A stretch of 64,000 nt of DNA from Roseiarcus fermentans (GCF_003315135.1 NZ_QNRK01000002.1:221113-285112); one strand, 5' to 3'. Shown: positions 10,134 to 18,954, numbered from the stretch's first letter. Notes: generated by a model from the letters alone, not told the origin. A program made the numbers and translations.

Positions 10134-10535
10134 ATGGCCACATCGGTTACAGCCATCGCGCCAGCGCCCGGCGACCTCGCCCGCGAGCACTTTGCCAGCG
10201 CGTTCACCTTCGAGACCGACTGCTGGGACGTTCATGACGCACTTGAAAAGGAAGCTGATTTCGTCTTGCTCGATGTCCGTGGCCCGAGCCTTTTTGCGGC
10301 GGGGCATATTCCCGGCGCCATCAACCTGCCGCACGGCAAGATCACGCGCTCGAAGATGGCGGCCTGGCCGGAGGAAACCATCTTCGTGACCTATTGCGCC
10401 GGGCCGCACTGCAACGGCGCCGCGCGCGGGGCGCTGCGATTGGCCGAACTTGGACGCCCGGTCAAGATCATGGCGGGCGGCGTCGCCGGCTGGCTCGACG
10501 AGGGATTCACGCTGGCGACGACGGCGACCGGATGA
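10134..10535 (+). CDS. Single-domain rhodanese (sulfurtransferase)
   Basis: A 133-residue single rhodanese domain, likely cytosolic. The N-terminal FVLLDVRGPSLFAAGHIPGA and INLPHGKI are the CH2A-type landmarks; the active-site region reads TYCAGPHCNGAARGALRLAELG, with C88 and C93 as candidate persulfide cysteines. AAAGGAGATCAAC precedes the ATG, a strong ribosome-binding site. It diverges from ftrA, the probable regulator. Its stop overlaps the ATG of the broken acetyltransferase gene (ATGA), so the two once formed an operon. Confidence 0.9.
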   Translation: MATSVTAIAPAPGDLAREHFASAFTFETDCWDVHDALEKEADFVLLDVRGPSLFAAGHIPGAINLPHGKITRSKMAAWPEETIFVTYCAGPHCNGAARGALRLAELGRPVKIMAGGVAGWLDEGFTLATTATG

Positions 10536-11216
10536 CGGCGCGGATTGGATCGGCGCTGCCATCTGACGCCGATGGACGGCTTGACCTGATCCTGCAGCAC
10601 GCGGCCTACGAACGTATCTCCCGAGCCGGCAGCGAACAGCGCCGTCATCGCGAGCGACCCCCGGGTCGAAGAGCCCGGGGGGAAGCGATCCAGGGCCGCT
10701 GGGCCGCTGTTGCGCCCTCTGATCGTCCCGCCGCCCTTCGTTGCGAGCAGAAGACGGAGCGATTGCTTCCGCAGGAGGCAAGCGGCGGCATGGGTTGCTT
10801 CGTCGCTTCGCTCCTCGCAATGACGGGGTTGGGAGTAACCTACGAACAGGCGGAGGCGAGCATCACGCTGGAGACGCTCGCCAATATCCTCGTGGCCGAA
10901 TCCCCGCCCACGCGGATAGTCGTCGCCGAATCTCGCGGGGTGCTGGTCGGCTATGCGGCGCTGACATTCGACTACTCCTTGTGGAGCGGCGAGTGCTACG
11001 CCCATCTCGACGGACTGTTCGTCCTTGAGACCTCGCGCCGCCAGGCCATTGGAAAACGGCTCTTTCATGAGATGCGCCGGACCGCTCGGGACGCCGGCGC
11101 ATCGCCTCGAATGGCAGACGCCGGCCTGGAATGAGGACGCGATCCGCTTCGGGCGAGCGAAGGCCATGATCGGCTGCGCCCAGCGGGCGAGGTCTCGGAT
11201 TGCGACGAACCGCTGA
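10532..11216 (+). pseudogene. GNAT acetyltransferase gene broken by a mobile repeat and a frameshift
   Basis: The start MTARIGSALPSDADGRLDL is followed at 10614 by a 225-bp repeat insertion. Removing the insert plus one copy of the 9-bp duplication CCTACGAAC restores the continuous GNAT frame ILQHAAYEQAEASITLETL. The acetyl-CoA-binding region is visible (HLDGLFVLETSRRQAIGKRLF). Near 11095 a one-base shift moves the frame to HRLEWQTPAWNEDAIRF, a typical GNAT ending, after which similarity fades (GRAKAMIG in place of a YRxxGA-like motif). The gene overlaps the rhodanese stop codon, so it was the second gene of that operon. It is certainly inactive as a full-length enzyme. Confidence 0.85.
10614..10838 (+). 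mobile_element. MITE-like element with 9-bp target duplication
   Basis: A 225-bp non-coding insert flanked by direct repeats CCTACGAAC (10605-10613 and 10839-10847). The ends are imperfect inverted repeats (TATCTCCCGA on the left, TTGGGAGTAA on the right). Inside lie an outer palindromic pair, GTCATCGCGAGCG near the left end and GCTCCTCGCAATGAC near the right end. A related copy lies at 18697-18894 and a fragment at 68-106. It encodes no protein, so a transposase would have to act in trans. Confidence 0.75.
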
Positions 11217-11353
11217 TTGTTTGGGCGCCGCTCGGGCCGATGTTCGGATAAGTTGACGGGCCGCCCCGCGCGGCCGGATCAACGCCGGGTTACGGTCCAA
11301 CCGGGCGTCTCTTCCGTATCAACCGGCGTCCCGCGCGCTTTTTCGGAGCCTCC

Positions 11354-11833
11354 ATGCCCATTCCGTCCGACATCCCCCTGAAGACCATCGACGGCAAAGC
11401 CGAGACGCTCGGCGATTTCGACGGCAAGGCGCTGCTGGTCGTCAATGTCGCCAGCAAGTGCGGCTTCACCCCGCAGTACGAGGGGCTCGAGGCGCTGCAC
11501 AAGCGCTTCCACGACCGCGGTTTCGCCGTCCTCGGTTTCCCCTGCGACCAGTTCGGCCATCAGGAGCCGGGCGACGAGGCCGAGATCGCCAATTTCTGCA
11601 AGCTCTCCTACGACGTCAGCTTCCCGATGTTCGCCAAGACCGACGTCAACGGCGCCAACGCACATCCGCTCTACAAGGCGCTGAAGAAGGCCGCGCCGGG
11701 GCTCCTCGGCACCGAGGCGATCAAGTGGAATTTCACCAAGTTCCTGCTCGACAAGAACCATGACGTGGTCCGCCGCTACGCTCCGACCGACAAGCCGGAA
11801 AGCATGGGCCTCGACATCGAGGCGGTGCTGTAG
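11354..11833 (+). CDS. gpx: Glutathione/thioredoxin peroxidase (GPx family)
   Basis: A 159-residue cysteine-type GPx. The peroxidatic cysteine is C36 in VASKCGFTPQYEGLEAL (Cys rather than selenocysteine). GFPCDQFGHQEPG carries the second cysteine and the catalytic Gln, and IKWNFTKFLLDK holds the Trp-Asn pair of the tetrad. It lacks a signal peptide and is cytosolic, reducing hydroperoxides with thioredoxin or glutathione. It is monocistronic and convergent with the ABC permease genes, with a hairpin between them. Confidence 0.95.
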   Translation: MPIPSDIPLKTIDGKAETLGDFDGKALLVVNVASKCGFTPQYEGLEALHKRFHDRGFAVLGFPCDQFGHQEPGDEAEIANFCKLSYDVSFPMFAKTDVNGANAHPLYKALKKAAPGLLGTEAIKWNFTKFLLDKNHDVVRRYAPTDKPESMGLDIEAVL

Positions 11834-11875
11834 CGGCGGGCGCAGGGCGGCCCGCGGTCGGGACGGTCCACGGAC

Positions 11876-11894
11876 GGGCGGCGCAGCGCCGCCC
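11876..11894. terminator. Hairpin between convergent gpx and aapM-like genes
   Basis: GGGCGGC-GCAGC-GCCGCCC is a perfect 7-bp stem with a 5-base loop, placed between the two converging stop codons. It lacks a clear T-run, so its efficiency is uncertain, but the position suits bidirectional termination. Confidence 0.5.
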
Positions 11895-11904
11895 CGCGCC
11901 GCCG

Positions 11905-12987
11905 TCAGCCGCGCCCGGCGGCGCGCAGGCGGCGCTCGAGCCAGCGGCTGTAGCGCGACGCGACGAAGCAGATCGAGAAGAAGACCAGCCCGGCGACGAA
12001 ATAGGCGGTGGTGAAGCACCCGGGCCAGTCCTGCTCGTGGCTCGCCGCCTCGCGCACCGCGCTCAGGAAATCGGTCATGCCGATCACCGCCACCAACGGC
12101 GTCGACAGGAGGACGCCGATGCCGAGATTGACCAGCGCCGGGATCACCGCCCTCAGCGCCTGCGGCATGAGGACGAGTTGCACCGTGCGCCAGTAGCTCA
12201 AGCCCAGGGCGGCCGCCGCCTCGGTCTGCCCGCGCGGCAGCGCCTGCAGCCCGGCGCGGACGATCTCCGCGAGATAGGAAGCGACGAACAGGATCAGCGC
12301 CGTCTCGACGCTGACGAACAGGTTGATCTCGAGGCCCGGCGCCGTCATCGGCACGATGAAGCGGCTGACGTAAAGCGCCACCAGCATCGGCACGCCGCGC
12401 ACGAGCTCGATCACGACGATCGCCGCGGTCCTGAGGCCGCCCATGTTCGAACGGCGCGCCAGCGCGAGCGGAATGGCGATGACGAACGCGCCGGCGTAGG
12501 CGATCATCCAGACGAGCAGCGTCAGCGGCAGCCCGCCCCATTCGTTGGTCGAGACCGGCCGGCCGCCGAAAGCGCCGGACAGGAGGACGCAGACGAGCGC
12601 CGGCACGGCGCCCCAGGCGAGCGCGAGCCCGAGGCTCCAGAGGCGGGGGATCATGCTGGCCGCGATCAGCGCGGCCATCAGCGCGAGGCTCGCGGCCGGC
12701 CGCCACAGCAAGTCCTGCGGATAGACGCCGAACGTCATCAATTGCGCGTTCGCCCGCACGAACGGCCAGCAGGCGCCGGCGTGGACGCGGCAGGCCTCCG
12801 CCCCACCCAACCAGGCGGCGTCGAGAACCGCCCAGCGGAAGAAGACCCAGAAGGCGGCCGCGATCAGGCAGGCGACGACCACGGTTACGGCGGCGTTGAC
12901 CGGCGACGAGACGAGCCCGGCCGCGGTCCTCCGCCACCCCTCGGCTTTCGGCGGCGCGGTCGGCGCGCCTTCGAGCAGGATCGTCAT
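11905..12987 (-). CDS. aapM: Polar amino-acid ABC transporter permease, AapM-like
   Basis: A 360-residue inner-membrane permease of the general L-amino-acid (AapJQMP) type. It has an N-terminal membrane segment (about residues 35-55), a long periplasmic insert, and a C-terminal HisM-like permease core with the EAA loop (GQTEAAAALGLSYWRTVQLVLMPQALRAVIPAL). The ending SRWLERRLRAAGR is typical. Its ATG overlaps the stop of the aapQ-like gene (ATGA). No binding protein (AapJ) or ATPase (AapP) gene is adjacent: upstream lies rsmE and downstream gpx. Confidence 0.85.
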   Translation of the reverse strand: MTILLEGAPTAPPKAEGWRRTAAGLVSSPVNAAVTVVVACLIAAAFWVFFRWAVLDAAWLGGAEACRVHAGACWPFVRANAQLMTFGVYPQDLLWRPAASLALMAALIAASMIPRLWSLGLALAWGAVPALVCVLLSGAFGGRPVSTNEWGGLPLTLLVWMIAYAGAFVIAIPLALARRSNMGGLRTAAIVVIELVRGVPMLVALYVSRFIVPMTAPGLEINLFVSVETALILFVASYLAEIVRAGLQALPRGQTEAAAALGLSYWRTVQLVLMPQALRAVIPALVNLGIGVLLSTPLVAVIGMTDFLSAVREAASHEQDWPGCFTTAYFVAGLVFFSICFVASRYSRWLERRLRAAGRG

Positions 12988-14171
12988 GACGCGACCGCCC
13001 CGCGGCGCGCCAGCACGCGGTTGTAGGCGTTGATCGCCGCCGACACCGGCAGGCTGATCGCGAGAAACACGACCACCAGCACGAGAATCGTCTCGACCGC
13101 GTTGCCGGTGTTGTTGGCGCTGGTCTTGATGACGGCGGTGACCTCGGTGAAGCCGATCAGCACGCCGAGCGTCGTGTCCTTGGTGAGGTCGAGCCAGCTC
13201 GATGTCATCAGCGGCGTGATCACCCGCATCGCCTGCGGCAGCACGACCAGCTGCAGAATGCGCGCGCGATGCAGTCCGAGCGCCCGCCCCGCCTCCCACT
13301 GCCCGTGCGTGACCGACTGCAGCCCGCTGCGCACGATCTCGGCGATGTTGGCGGCGTAGTAGACCGAAAGGCCGGTGAGCATCGCGGCGAATTCCGGCGT
13401 GAGACTGATCCCGCCGACGATGTTGAAGCCCCGGAGCGCCGGCAGGTCGGCGGACAGGCGCACGCCGTCCGCCCAGACCCAGAAGGCCGGGACGAGGAGC
13501 GCCGCCGCCGCGGCGAACCCCCATTCCGTCGCCGACAACGGCCGCCCGAGTCGCTTGTGGATCTCGTGGACGACGAGCGCGACGAGCAGCAGGAAGGCGG
13601 CGATCGGCCACACCGCCCCGCTCTCGACCGTCAGCCCCGGCAGGTAGACGCCGCGCACCGACAGATAGGCGTGCGGCAGCGGCTGAAGCGCCTGCCTGAC
13701 CGGCGGCAGCGCGCGGGTCAGCGCGATCCAGAAGAACAGCTGCAACACCAGCGGCGTGTTGCGCGCGAGTTCGACGTAAGCCGCGACGAGCCGGGCGAGC
13801 AACGGATTGCCGGCGGCGCGCAGGAGGCCGAGCGCGACCCCGAGGACGGTGGCGAGCGCGCAGCCGGCGACGGCGAGCTTCAGGGTGTTGAGCAGACCGA
13901 CGAGAATCGCGCGGGCGTAGGGGTCGCCGGCGCGGTAGACGATCAGCGATTCCGAGATGTCGAAGTTCGCCGGCTCGGTCAGATAGGTCAGGCTCGGCGC
14001 CATGCCGAACCGATGCATGCTGGCGAGCACGTTCGCCGCGAGAACCGCCAGCACGAGGGCGGCCGCGCCGAGGCCGACGCCTTGCGCGAGCCCGTGCGGG
14101 CCCCACCAGCGCCGGAGCGCGGCGAGCCGCGTGTCGTCCGCCGGAGGCGGCAGCGCGGATGAGTCCGTCAT
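12984..14171 (-). CDS. aapQ: Polar amino-acid ABC transporter permease, AapQ-like
   Basis: A 395-residue permease, partner of the AapM-like protein. It has an N-terminal membrane segment (GLGAAALVLAVLAANVLASM), the conserved FDISESLIVY and YARAILVGLLNTLKLAV of AapQ/YhdX proteins, and a C-terminal EAA motif (GQWEAGRALGLHRARILQLVVLPQAMRVITPL) that contacts the ATPase. Together the two would form the membrane channel of a broad-range amino-acid importer. The binding protein and ATPase must be encoded elsewhere. The ATG at 14171 is the start best aligned with the family; its Shine-Dalgarno is weak. Confidence 0.85.
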   Translation of the reverse strand: MTDSSALPPPADDTRLAALRRWWGPHGLAQGVGLGAAALVLAVLAANVLASMHRFGMAPSLTYLTEPANFDISESLIVYRAGDPYARAILVGLLNTLKLAVAGCALATVLGVALGLLRAAGNPLLARLVAAYVELARNTPLVLQLFFWIALTRALPPVRQALQPLPHAYLSVRGVYLPGLTVESGAVWPIAAFLLLVALVVHEIHKRLGRPLSATEWGFAAAAALLVPAFWVWADGVRLSADLPALRGFNIVGGISLTPEFAAMLTGLSVYYAANIAEIVRSGLQSVTHGQWEAGRALGLHRARILQLVVLPQAMRVITPLMTSSWLDLTKDTTLGVLIGFTEVTAVIKTSANNTGNAVETILVLVVVFLAISLPVSAAINAYNRVLARRGAVAS

Positions 14172-14320
14172 CGAAGTCGAGTTCGCCTCGTCATGTCGCG
14201 ATCCATTACCCCTGCCGGCGCGCTCGTCGCCACGCCTTACGCGACGATCTTGATCCGGTGAAGAAGCGCGCGCCGGGGATCCAGCCGTCGCAATCGGCGC
14301 CGGCTCCGAAAACCGGGTCC

Positions 14321-15085
14321 TCACGCGGCGCCGGCGACGCGCGCGGGCGACCAGTCGCCGAGCGTCGCCTGGACGAGCGCCAGCGCCGCCACCGCCGCCG
14401 TGTCCGCCCGCAGCACGCGCGGGCCGAGGCTCACGCGCAGGACCTGCGGCAGTCGCAGGATCGCTCCCCGCTCGGCCTCGTCGAAGCCGCCTTCCGGGCC
14501 GATCAGGACGGCGACGCCACCGTTCCTGCGCGCGCGGCCGAGCGATTCCAGCGGCGAGGCCGCCGGCGCCGCTTCGTCGCAGAAGACGAGCCATCGCTCG
14601 GCCGGCCACGCGCCGAGCGCCTTGTCGAGCGATTCCAGCGGTGACACCGCAGGCGTCCACACGGCGCCGCACTGTTCTGCGGCCTCGATCGCGTTGGCCT
14701 CGAGCCGCTCCAGATTGAGCCGCGCGACCTGCGTCCGCCGCGTCGTCACCGGCCGCAGCCGTCCGGCCCCCATCTCGACCGCCTTTTGCGCGAGATAGTC
14801 GAGCCGCGCGTGCTTCAGGGGCGCGAACAGCAGGTCGACGTCGGGGGCGGGCTCCGGCGCCCGGGTGCGGCGGGTCGGGGCGAGCGTCAGACCCTTCCTG
14901 CCGACGGCGACGATTTCGGCGAGATACTCGCCGTCGCGGCCGTTGAACGCCAGCACCCGCGCGCCCGCGCCGAGGCGCAGCACGTTGGCCAGATAATTGA
15001 CCTGTTCCGACGACAGCGCCGCCGTGGCCCCGACCGCGAGCGAGGTTCCGACATGCAATCGTGGGGCGCGGAGGTCGTCGGCCAT
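14321..15085 (-). CDS. rsmE: 16S rRNA m3U1498 methyltransferase
   Basis: A 254-residue SPOUT methyltransferase that methylates U1498 of 16S rRNA in the 30S subunit. An N-terminal PUA-like part (LSSEQVNYLANVLRLGAGARVLAFNGRDGEYLAE) is followed by the trefoil-knot SAM site: VAVLIGPEGGFDEAERGAI and SLGPRVLRADTAAVAALALVQ. The start at MADDLRAPRLHVG matches the family; an in-frame ATG 45 bp upstream is less likely. It lies upstream of the aapQ-like gene in the same direction with about 150 bp between, so it need not be co-transcribed. Confidence 0.95.
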   Translation of the reverse strand: MADDLRAPRLHVGTSLAVGATAALSSEQVNYLANVLRLGAGARVLAFNGRDGEYLAEIVAVGRKGLTLAPTRRTRAPEPAPDVDLLFAPLKHARLDYLAQKAVEMGAGRLRPVTTRRTQVARLNLERLEANAIEAAEQCGAVWTPAVSPLESLDKALGAWPAERWLVFCDEAAPAASPLESLGRARRNGGVAVLIGPEGGFDEAERGAILRLPQVLRVSLGPRVLRADTAAVAALALVQATLGDWSPARVAGAA

Positions 15086-15286
15086 GCGGGCGCTCGCAGA
15101 TCCAGGCGAGCGGAACTCCAGCGGCCGCATCGCCTGCGGGAGGCGAGCGGCGCCGGACTTCCCCCGCCTTCAGGGAATCGCCGGCGGCGCCACGCCGCCA
15201 GCGTCGAGCGACCCGTAACAAGCTTCGGCGTCGCAGCGAAACAGGAAAAACGGCGCCTCCCGGCGCCGCTCGCGGAGACGATCCCG

Positions 15287-15985
15287 ATGAGTCGAACATT
15301 CCCGTTTCTCGCTGCGCTTCTGCTCGCGCAGTCCGCCACCGTCGCCGCGGCGCTCGCCGCCGACGCCGCGCGCCCGACCGTGGTGGAGCTGTTCCAGAGC
15401 CAGGGCTGCTCCTCCTGCCCGCCCGCGGCGGCCAACGTGCGCGCGGTCAGCGACCGTTCCGACGTGCTCGCCCTCTCGTTCGAGGTCGACTATTGGGATC
15501 GCCTCGGCTGGAAGGACACCTTTTCCAAGCCGGAATGGACGGCGCGTCAATACGCCTACGCGCGCGCCATGGCGCGAGACGGCGTCTATACGCCGCAGGT
15601 GGTGGTGAACGGCCGCGCCGAGGGCGACGGCATCGAGGCCAGCGGTCTCGCCGACCTGATGCGCCGCGGCGAGCGGGCGGGCGGACCCGAGGTCGCTTTC
15701 GCCGGCGGCGCGGTGACGGTCGGGGCGGGACCTGCGCCGGCCGGCGGCGCCGACGTCTGGATCGTCCGCTACGATCCGCGTGTCGTCGAGGTCGCGGTGA
15801 GGCGCGGCGAGAACGCCGGCCGCACCCTGCCGCACAAGGACGTGGTGCGCGAGATGGCGTTGCTCGGTCGCTGGGACGGGCGGGCCGCGTCGTTTCCGGC
15901 GCCCGCGGCCCCGTCCGGCCTCGCCGAGGCGGTCCTCGTCCAGGCGGCCGGGACCGGCCCGATCCTGGCGGCGGCGAGGAAGTAG
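15287..15985 (+). CDS. DUF1223 thioredoxin-fold exported protein
   Basis: A 232-residue protein with a signal peptide (about residues 1-25, FLAALLLAQSATVAAALAA). The mature part begins with a thioredoxin-like fold in which C41-S-S-C44 (SQGCSSCPPAA) is the CxxC pair, followed by ALSFEVDYWDRLGWKDTFS and YTPQVVVNGRAEGDG, the landmarks of DUF1223. Members are periplasmic thiol proteins of unknown partner. A GCGGAGACG precedes the ATG. Just upstream a hairpin (CGGCGCC-TCC-CGGCGCCG, about 15251-15268) may end or regulate transcription from the left. Confidence 0.85.
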   Translation: MSRTFPFLAALLLAQSATVAAALAADAARPTVVELFQSQGCSSCPPAAANVRAVSDRSDVLALSFEVDYWDRLGWKDTFSKPEWTARQYAYARAMARDGVYTPQVVVNGRAEGDGIEASGLADLMRRGERAGGPEVAFAGGAVTVGAGPAPAGGADVWIVRYDPRVVEVAVRRGENAGRTLPHKDVVREMALLGRWDGRAASFPAPAAPSGLAEAVLVQAAGTGPILAAARK

Positions 15986-16290
15986 CCGGCGCAACGCCTG
16001 CTTGCCCTGGACCCGATCGCGGGCATAGACTTGTCGCGGCGGGGTCCAGTCGCAGTGTATCGGCGCGCGTTCAAGCAAGATCCCGCGCGAAGGCGCCCCA
16101 GCAAAGGCCGATCGAGGACTCGATAACGCTGATAACCCGCCCGTCTCCAAGGACGACGGGAAAGTGAACGCGCTATTGGAGCGGCGTTGCGGGGCGTTGC
16201 TGGAGACGCCGTCGCCGTGGCGGCGACCCGGACGCCGGCGGAGACAAGGCGCGTCCGGCGGCGACGGGTCGATCAACGAGGAGGCGCCCG
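15986..16290. other. Gap without a recognisable gene
   Basis: 305 bp between the DUF1223 gene and treA. I see no supported reading frame, tRNA or strong hairpin. It must hold the treA promoter unless the two genes are co-transcribed; the AACGAGGAG just before 16291 is the treA ribosome-binding site. Confidence 0.5.
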
Positions 16291-17925
16291 ATGCGTGTCC
16301 GCCGGTTTCCCTCCGCCCGGGCGCTCGCCCTCCTTCTTCTGCTCCTGTCGCCCGAGGCGCGCGCCGACGCGTTCTCGACCGCATGGCCGGCGCCGCCGTC
16401 GATCGCCTTCGGCGACCTCTATAGCGCCGTCGAGATGAGCGGCCTGTTCGCGGACCAAAAAACCTTCGCCGACGCGATTCCGAAAGAGCCGCCACACGAC
16501 ATACTGGCGGCCTGGGAACGGGAGAAGGCGCTGCCGGACTTCGATCTGCGCGCCTTCGTCGACCGGCATTTTTCGCCGCCGACCCGCCATCTCGTCGCCT
16601 TCACGCCCCGGCCCGACGAAGGCGTGCGCGCCTATATCCGCGACACGTGGGACACGCTGACGCGCACGCCGGATGTCGCCGAGCCGTTCTCCTCGCTGCT
16701 GCCCCTGCCCCGCCCTTACGTCGTTCCCGGCGGTCGCTTCAGCGAAATCTACTACTGGGACAGCTACTTCGTCATGCTCGGCCTGATCGAGGACGGGCGG
16801 GCCGATCTCGCCCGCGACATGCTCGACAACATCGCCTCGCTGATCGCGCGCTACGGCCACATGCCGAACGGCAACCGCAGCTACTACCTCAGCCGCTCCC
16901 AGCCGCCGTTCTTCTCGCTGATGGTCGAGCTTCTCGCCGCGCACGAGGGGGACGCGGTCTTTGTCCGCTATCTGCCGCAACTCCAGGCCGAATACGACTA
17001 CTGGATGGACGGCGCCGACACGCTCGCGCCCGGTTCGGCCGCCCGCCACGTCGTGCGCCTCGCGGACGGGACGCTGTTCAACCGCTACTGGGACGATCGC
17101 GCGGCGCCGCGCGACGAGTCCTATCGCGAGGACGTCGAGACGGCGAAGCGGTCCGGCCGTCCGGCGCAGGACGTCTACCGCGATCTGCGCGCCGGCGCCG
17201 AGAGCGGCTGGGATTTCGGCTCGCGCTGGCTCGCCGACGGCCGGACGCTTTCGACCATCCGCACAACCGACATCGTCCCCGTCGATCTCAACGCCGCGAT
17301 GGGTCATCTGGAAGCGACGCTCGCGACGGCCTGGCGGCTGAAGGGCGACCCCGAGGCGGCGCGGCGGCGGCGGGCCGACGCGGACCAGCGGTCCGAGGCG
17401 ATCCGGCGGCTGCTCTGGAACGGCCGGGACGGGTTCTTCGCCGACTATCTGTGGCGCGAGGGGCGGCTGAGCGACGCGCTGACCGCGGCGACGGCGGCGC
17501 CGCTCGCCTTCCGGATCGCAGCCCCGGAGCAGGCGCACGCGGTGGCGGACACGATCCGGAAGCGCCTTCTCGGCGCGGGCGGCCTCGACACGACTCTGAC
17601 GGAGACCGGTCAGCAATGGGACCGGCCCAACGGCTGGGCGCCGATCCAATATCTCGCCGTGGAAGGCCTGCGCGTTTACGGCGAACCCGATCTTGCGCGC
17701 GAGATCGCGCGGCGCTGGATCGCGACCAATGTCGCAAGCTACGCCGCGCTCGGGGTGCTGGCGGAGAAATACGACGTGGACCGGCCGCCCGCGGCCGGCG
17801 CGGCGGTCGGCAGGGGCGGCGAATACGGGCTGCAGGTCGGGTTCGGCTGGACCAACGGCGTTCTCGCCGCGCTCATGGCCGACTATCCGGACCTCGCCGC
17901 GGAGGCGGAGCGCAGGAACCCGTGA
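16291..17925 (+). CDS. treA: Periplasmic alpha,alpha-trehalase (GH37)
   Basis: A 544-residue GH37 trehalase that splits trehalose into two glucose molecules. A signal peptide (about residues 1-25, ALALLLLLLSPEARA) places it in the periplasm. Both family signatures are exact: PGGRFSEIYYWDSY (146-159) and QWDRPNGWAP in the C-terminal half. RNRPSY-type sequence is seen as MPNGNRSYYLSRSQPP. AACGAGGAG precedes the ATG. It is monocistronic, ending before a hairpin at 17968-17992. It would allow use of external trehalose or processing of osmolyte leaking to the periplasm. Confidence 0.97.
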   Translation: MRVRRFPSARALALLLLLLSPEARADAFSTAWPAPPSIAFGDLYSAVEMSGLFADQKTFADAIPKEPPHDILAAWEREKALPDFDLRAFVDRHFSPPTRHLVAFTPRPDEGVRAYIRDTWDTLTRTPDVAEPFSSLLPLPRPYVVPGGRFSEIYYWDSYFVMLGLIEDGRADLARDMLDNIASLIARYGHMPNGNRSYYLSRSQPPFFSLMVELLAAHEGDAVFVRYLPQLQAEYDYWMDGADTLAPGSAARHVVRLADGTLFNRYWDDRAAPRDESYREDVETAKRSGRPAQDVYRDLRAGAESGWDFGSRWLADGRTLSTIRTTDIVPVDLNAAMGHLEATLATAWRLKGDPEAARRRRADADQRSEAIRRLLWNGRDGFFADYLWREGRLSDALTAATAAPLAFRIAAPEQAHAVADTIRKRLLGAGGLDTTLTETGQQWDRPNGWAPIQYLAVEGLRVYGEPDLAREIARRWIATNVASYAALGVLAEKYDVDRPPAAGAAVGRGGEYGLQVGFGWTNGVLAALMADYPDLAAEAERRNP

Positions 17926-17967
17926 CGGGGGAACTTCGCCGCACGGGCGCGGCCGGCGCCCGACCGT

Positions 17968-17992
17968 CGGCGGCCCCGCATGGGGGCCGCCG
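17968..17992. terminator. Bidirectional hairpin after treA
   Basis: CGGCGGCCCC-GCATG-GGGGCCGCCG is a perfect 10-bp stem with a 5-base loop, between the stop of treA (plus strand) and the stop of the 28-codon gene (minus strand). No long T-run follows on either strand, but position and stability suit a shared terminator. Confidence 0.65.
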
Positions 17993-17998
17993 ATATGA

Positions 17999-18085
17999 TC
18001 AGTGGTGCCAGAACAGCGCCAGCAGGATGATCACCGGGATCGGCACGCCGATCAGCCACAGCAAAGCGCCTCGCCCAAAACCCAT
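17999..18085 (-). CDS. 28-residue single-pass membrane protein
   Basis: An 87-bp gene coding for 28 residues: a short basic start (MGFGRGALLW), one hydrophobic segment (LIGVPIPVIILLALF) and a WHH end. GAGGAGG lies at good spacing before the ATG, and a strong hairpin follows, so it has full gene signals despite its size. Very similar tiny membrane proteins occur in other Hyphomicrobiales as I recall, but no function is known to me. The Pro-containing membrane helix suggests a regulatory or assembly subunit of a larger membrane complex, which is only inference. Confidence 0.7.
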   Translation of the reverse strand: MGFGRGALLWLIGVPIPVIILLALFWHH

Positions 18086-18696
18086 GACGTCCTCCTCGAC
18101 AGACAGTCCCCGACGGACCTGCATGCAAAACGTCTTTCACCCCAAATGGTTCCCGGATTTGCGCCGTCGAACGGGGGCGACCGGCCCGCACGCTGGCGCC
18201 GGGCGGCGCCGCCCGTTCTCGATCAGCGGGCAGGCGGACGTCGTTCAGGGCTCGCTGTTGCGGCGGCGGCGATCGGCGGCCTGCGCAGAGCAACTTATTT
18301 ACTTTTTCAGAAATATCGACTACTGTTCTTCCATAACGGGGCAGCGGAGCGGACCGTCAGCGGAGCGGGGCCGACATTGGACGCAGCCGGGTTCGGGGCG
18401 AATTCTTTGGCCGGTGTTAGGATGGAGTTTGTCGCGCCGAAGGCGGCCGGCCGAAGACGGCGGGATGACGTTCCGCCCTGTCGCGCGGAGCGATCCGGAA
18501 CCGGGGACGCGCCGAACCAGGAATCGCTTCGGCGGCGGCGCCCGGATCGCTTCGCTCGCGGCGTCGGAGCGGGCGCGTCCGTCGCCGGCGGGGATTCCCG
18601 CCCGGAACACCCAACCCGCCGTCCTCGCCCTCGCCTCGGTGTCGACGACCGCCCGTCATTCCCAAGGCGCGCCAAGGCTTGAGTTGCAACCGCCCG

Positions 18697-18894
18697 TAAC
18701 TCCCAAGGCGGGGTGAAGAACGCCGTCATCGCGAGCGAAGCGAAGCGATCCAGGGCCGCTGGGCCGCTGTTGCTCCCTCTGATCGTCCCGCCACCCTTCG
18801 TCGCGAGCAGAAGACGGAGCGATTTTTTCCGCAGTGAGCAACCGGCGGCATGGGTTGCTTCGTCGCTTTGCTCCTCGCAAAGACGGGGTTTGGC
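18697..18894 (+). mobile_element. Second copy of the MITE-like repeat
   Basis: A 198-bp copy of the element at 10614-10838, sharing the left end TAACTCCCAA, the GTCATCGCGAGCGAAGCG segment, the core GATCCAGGGCCGCTGGGCCG and the right part GGGTTGCTTCGTCGCTT. It is flanked by the 14-mer GTTGCAACCGCCCG on both sides (18683-18696 and 18895-18908), consistent with a target duplication or insertion within a repeat. Its right end is more degraded than in the other copy. Confidence 0.65.
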
Positions 18895-18902
18895 GTTGCA
18901 AC

Positions 18903-18954
18903 CGCCCGGGAATCTCGCCGTAAGTCATTGATAACGCTCGAAACCGGCCCGGAC
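18903..18954 (+). repeat. 52-bp direct repeat, copy 1
   Basis: Starts CGCCCGGGAATCTCGCCG and ends CTCGAAACCGGCCCGGAC; matches copy 2 at 19031-19082 at most positions. The two are 128 bp apart, start to start. It begins inside the right flank of the MITE-like element. Confidence 0.6.
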
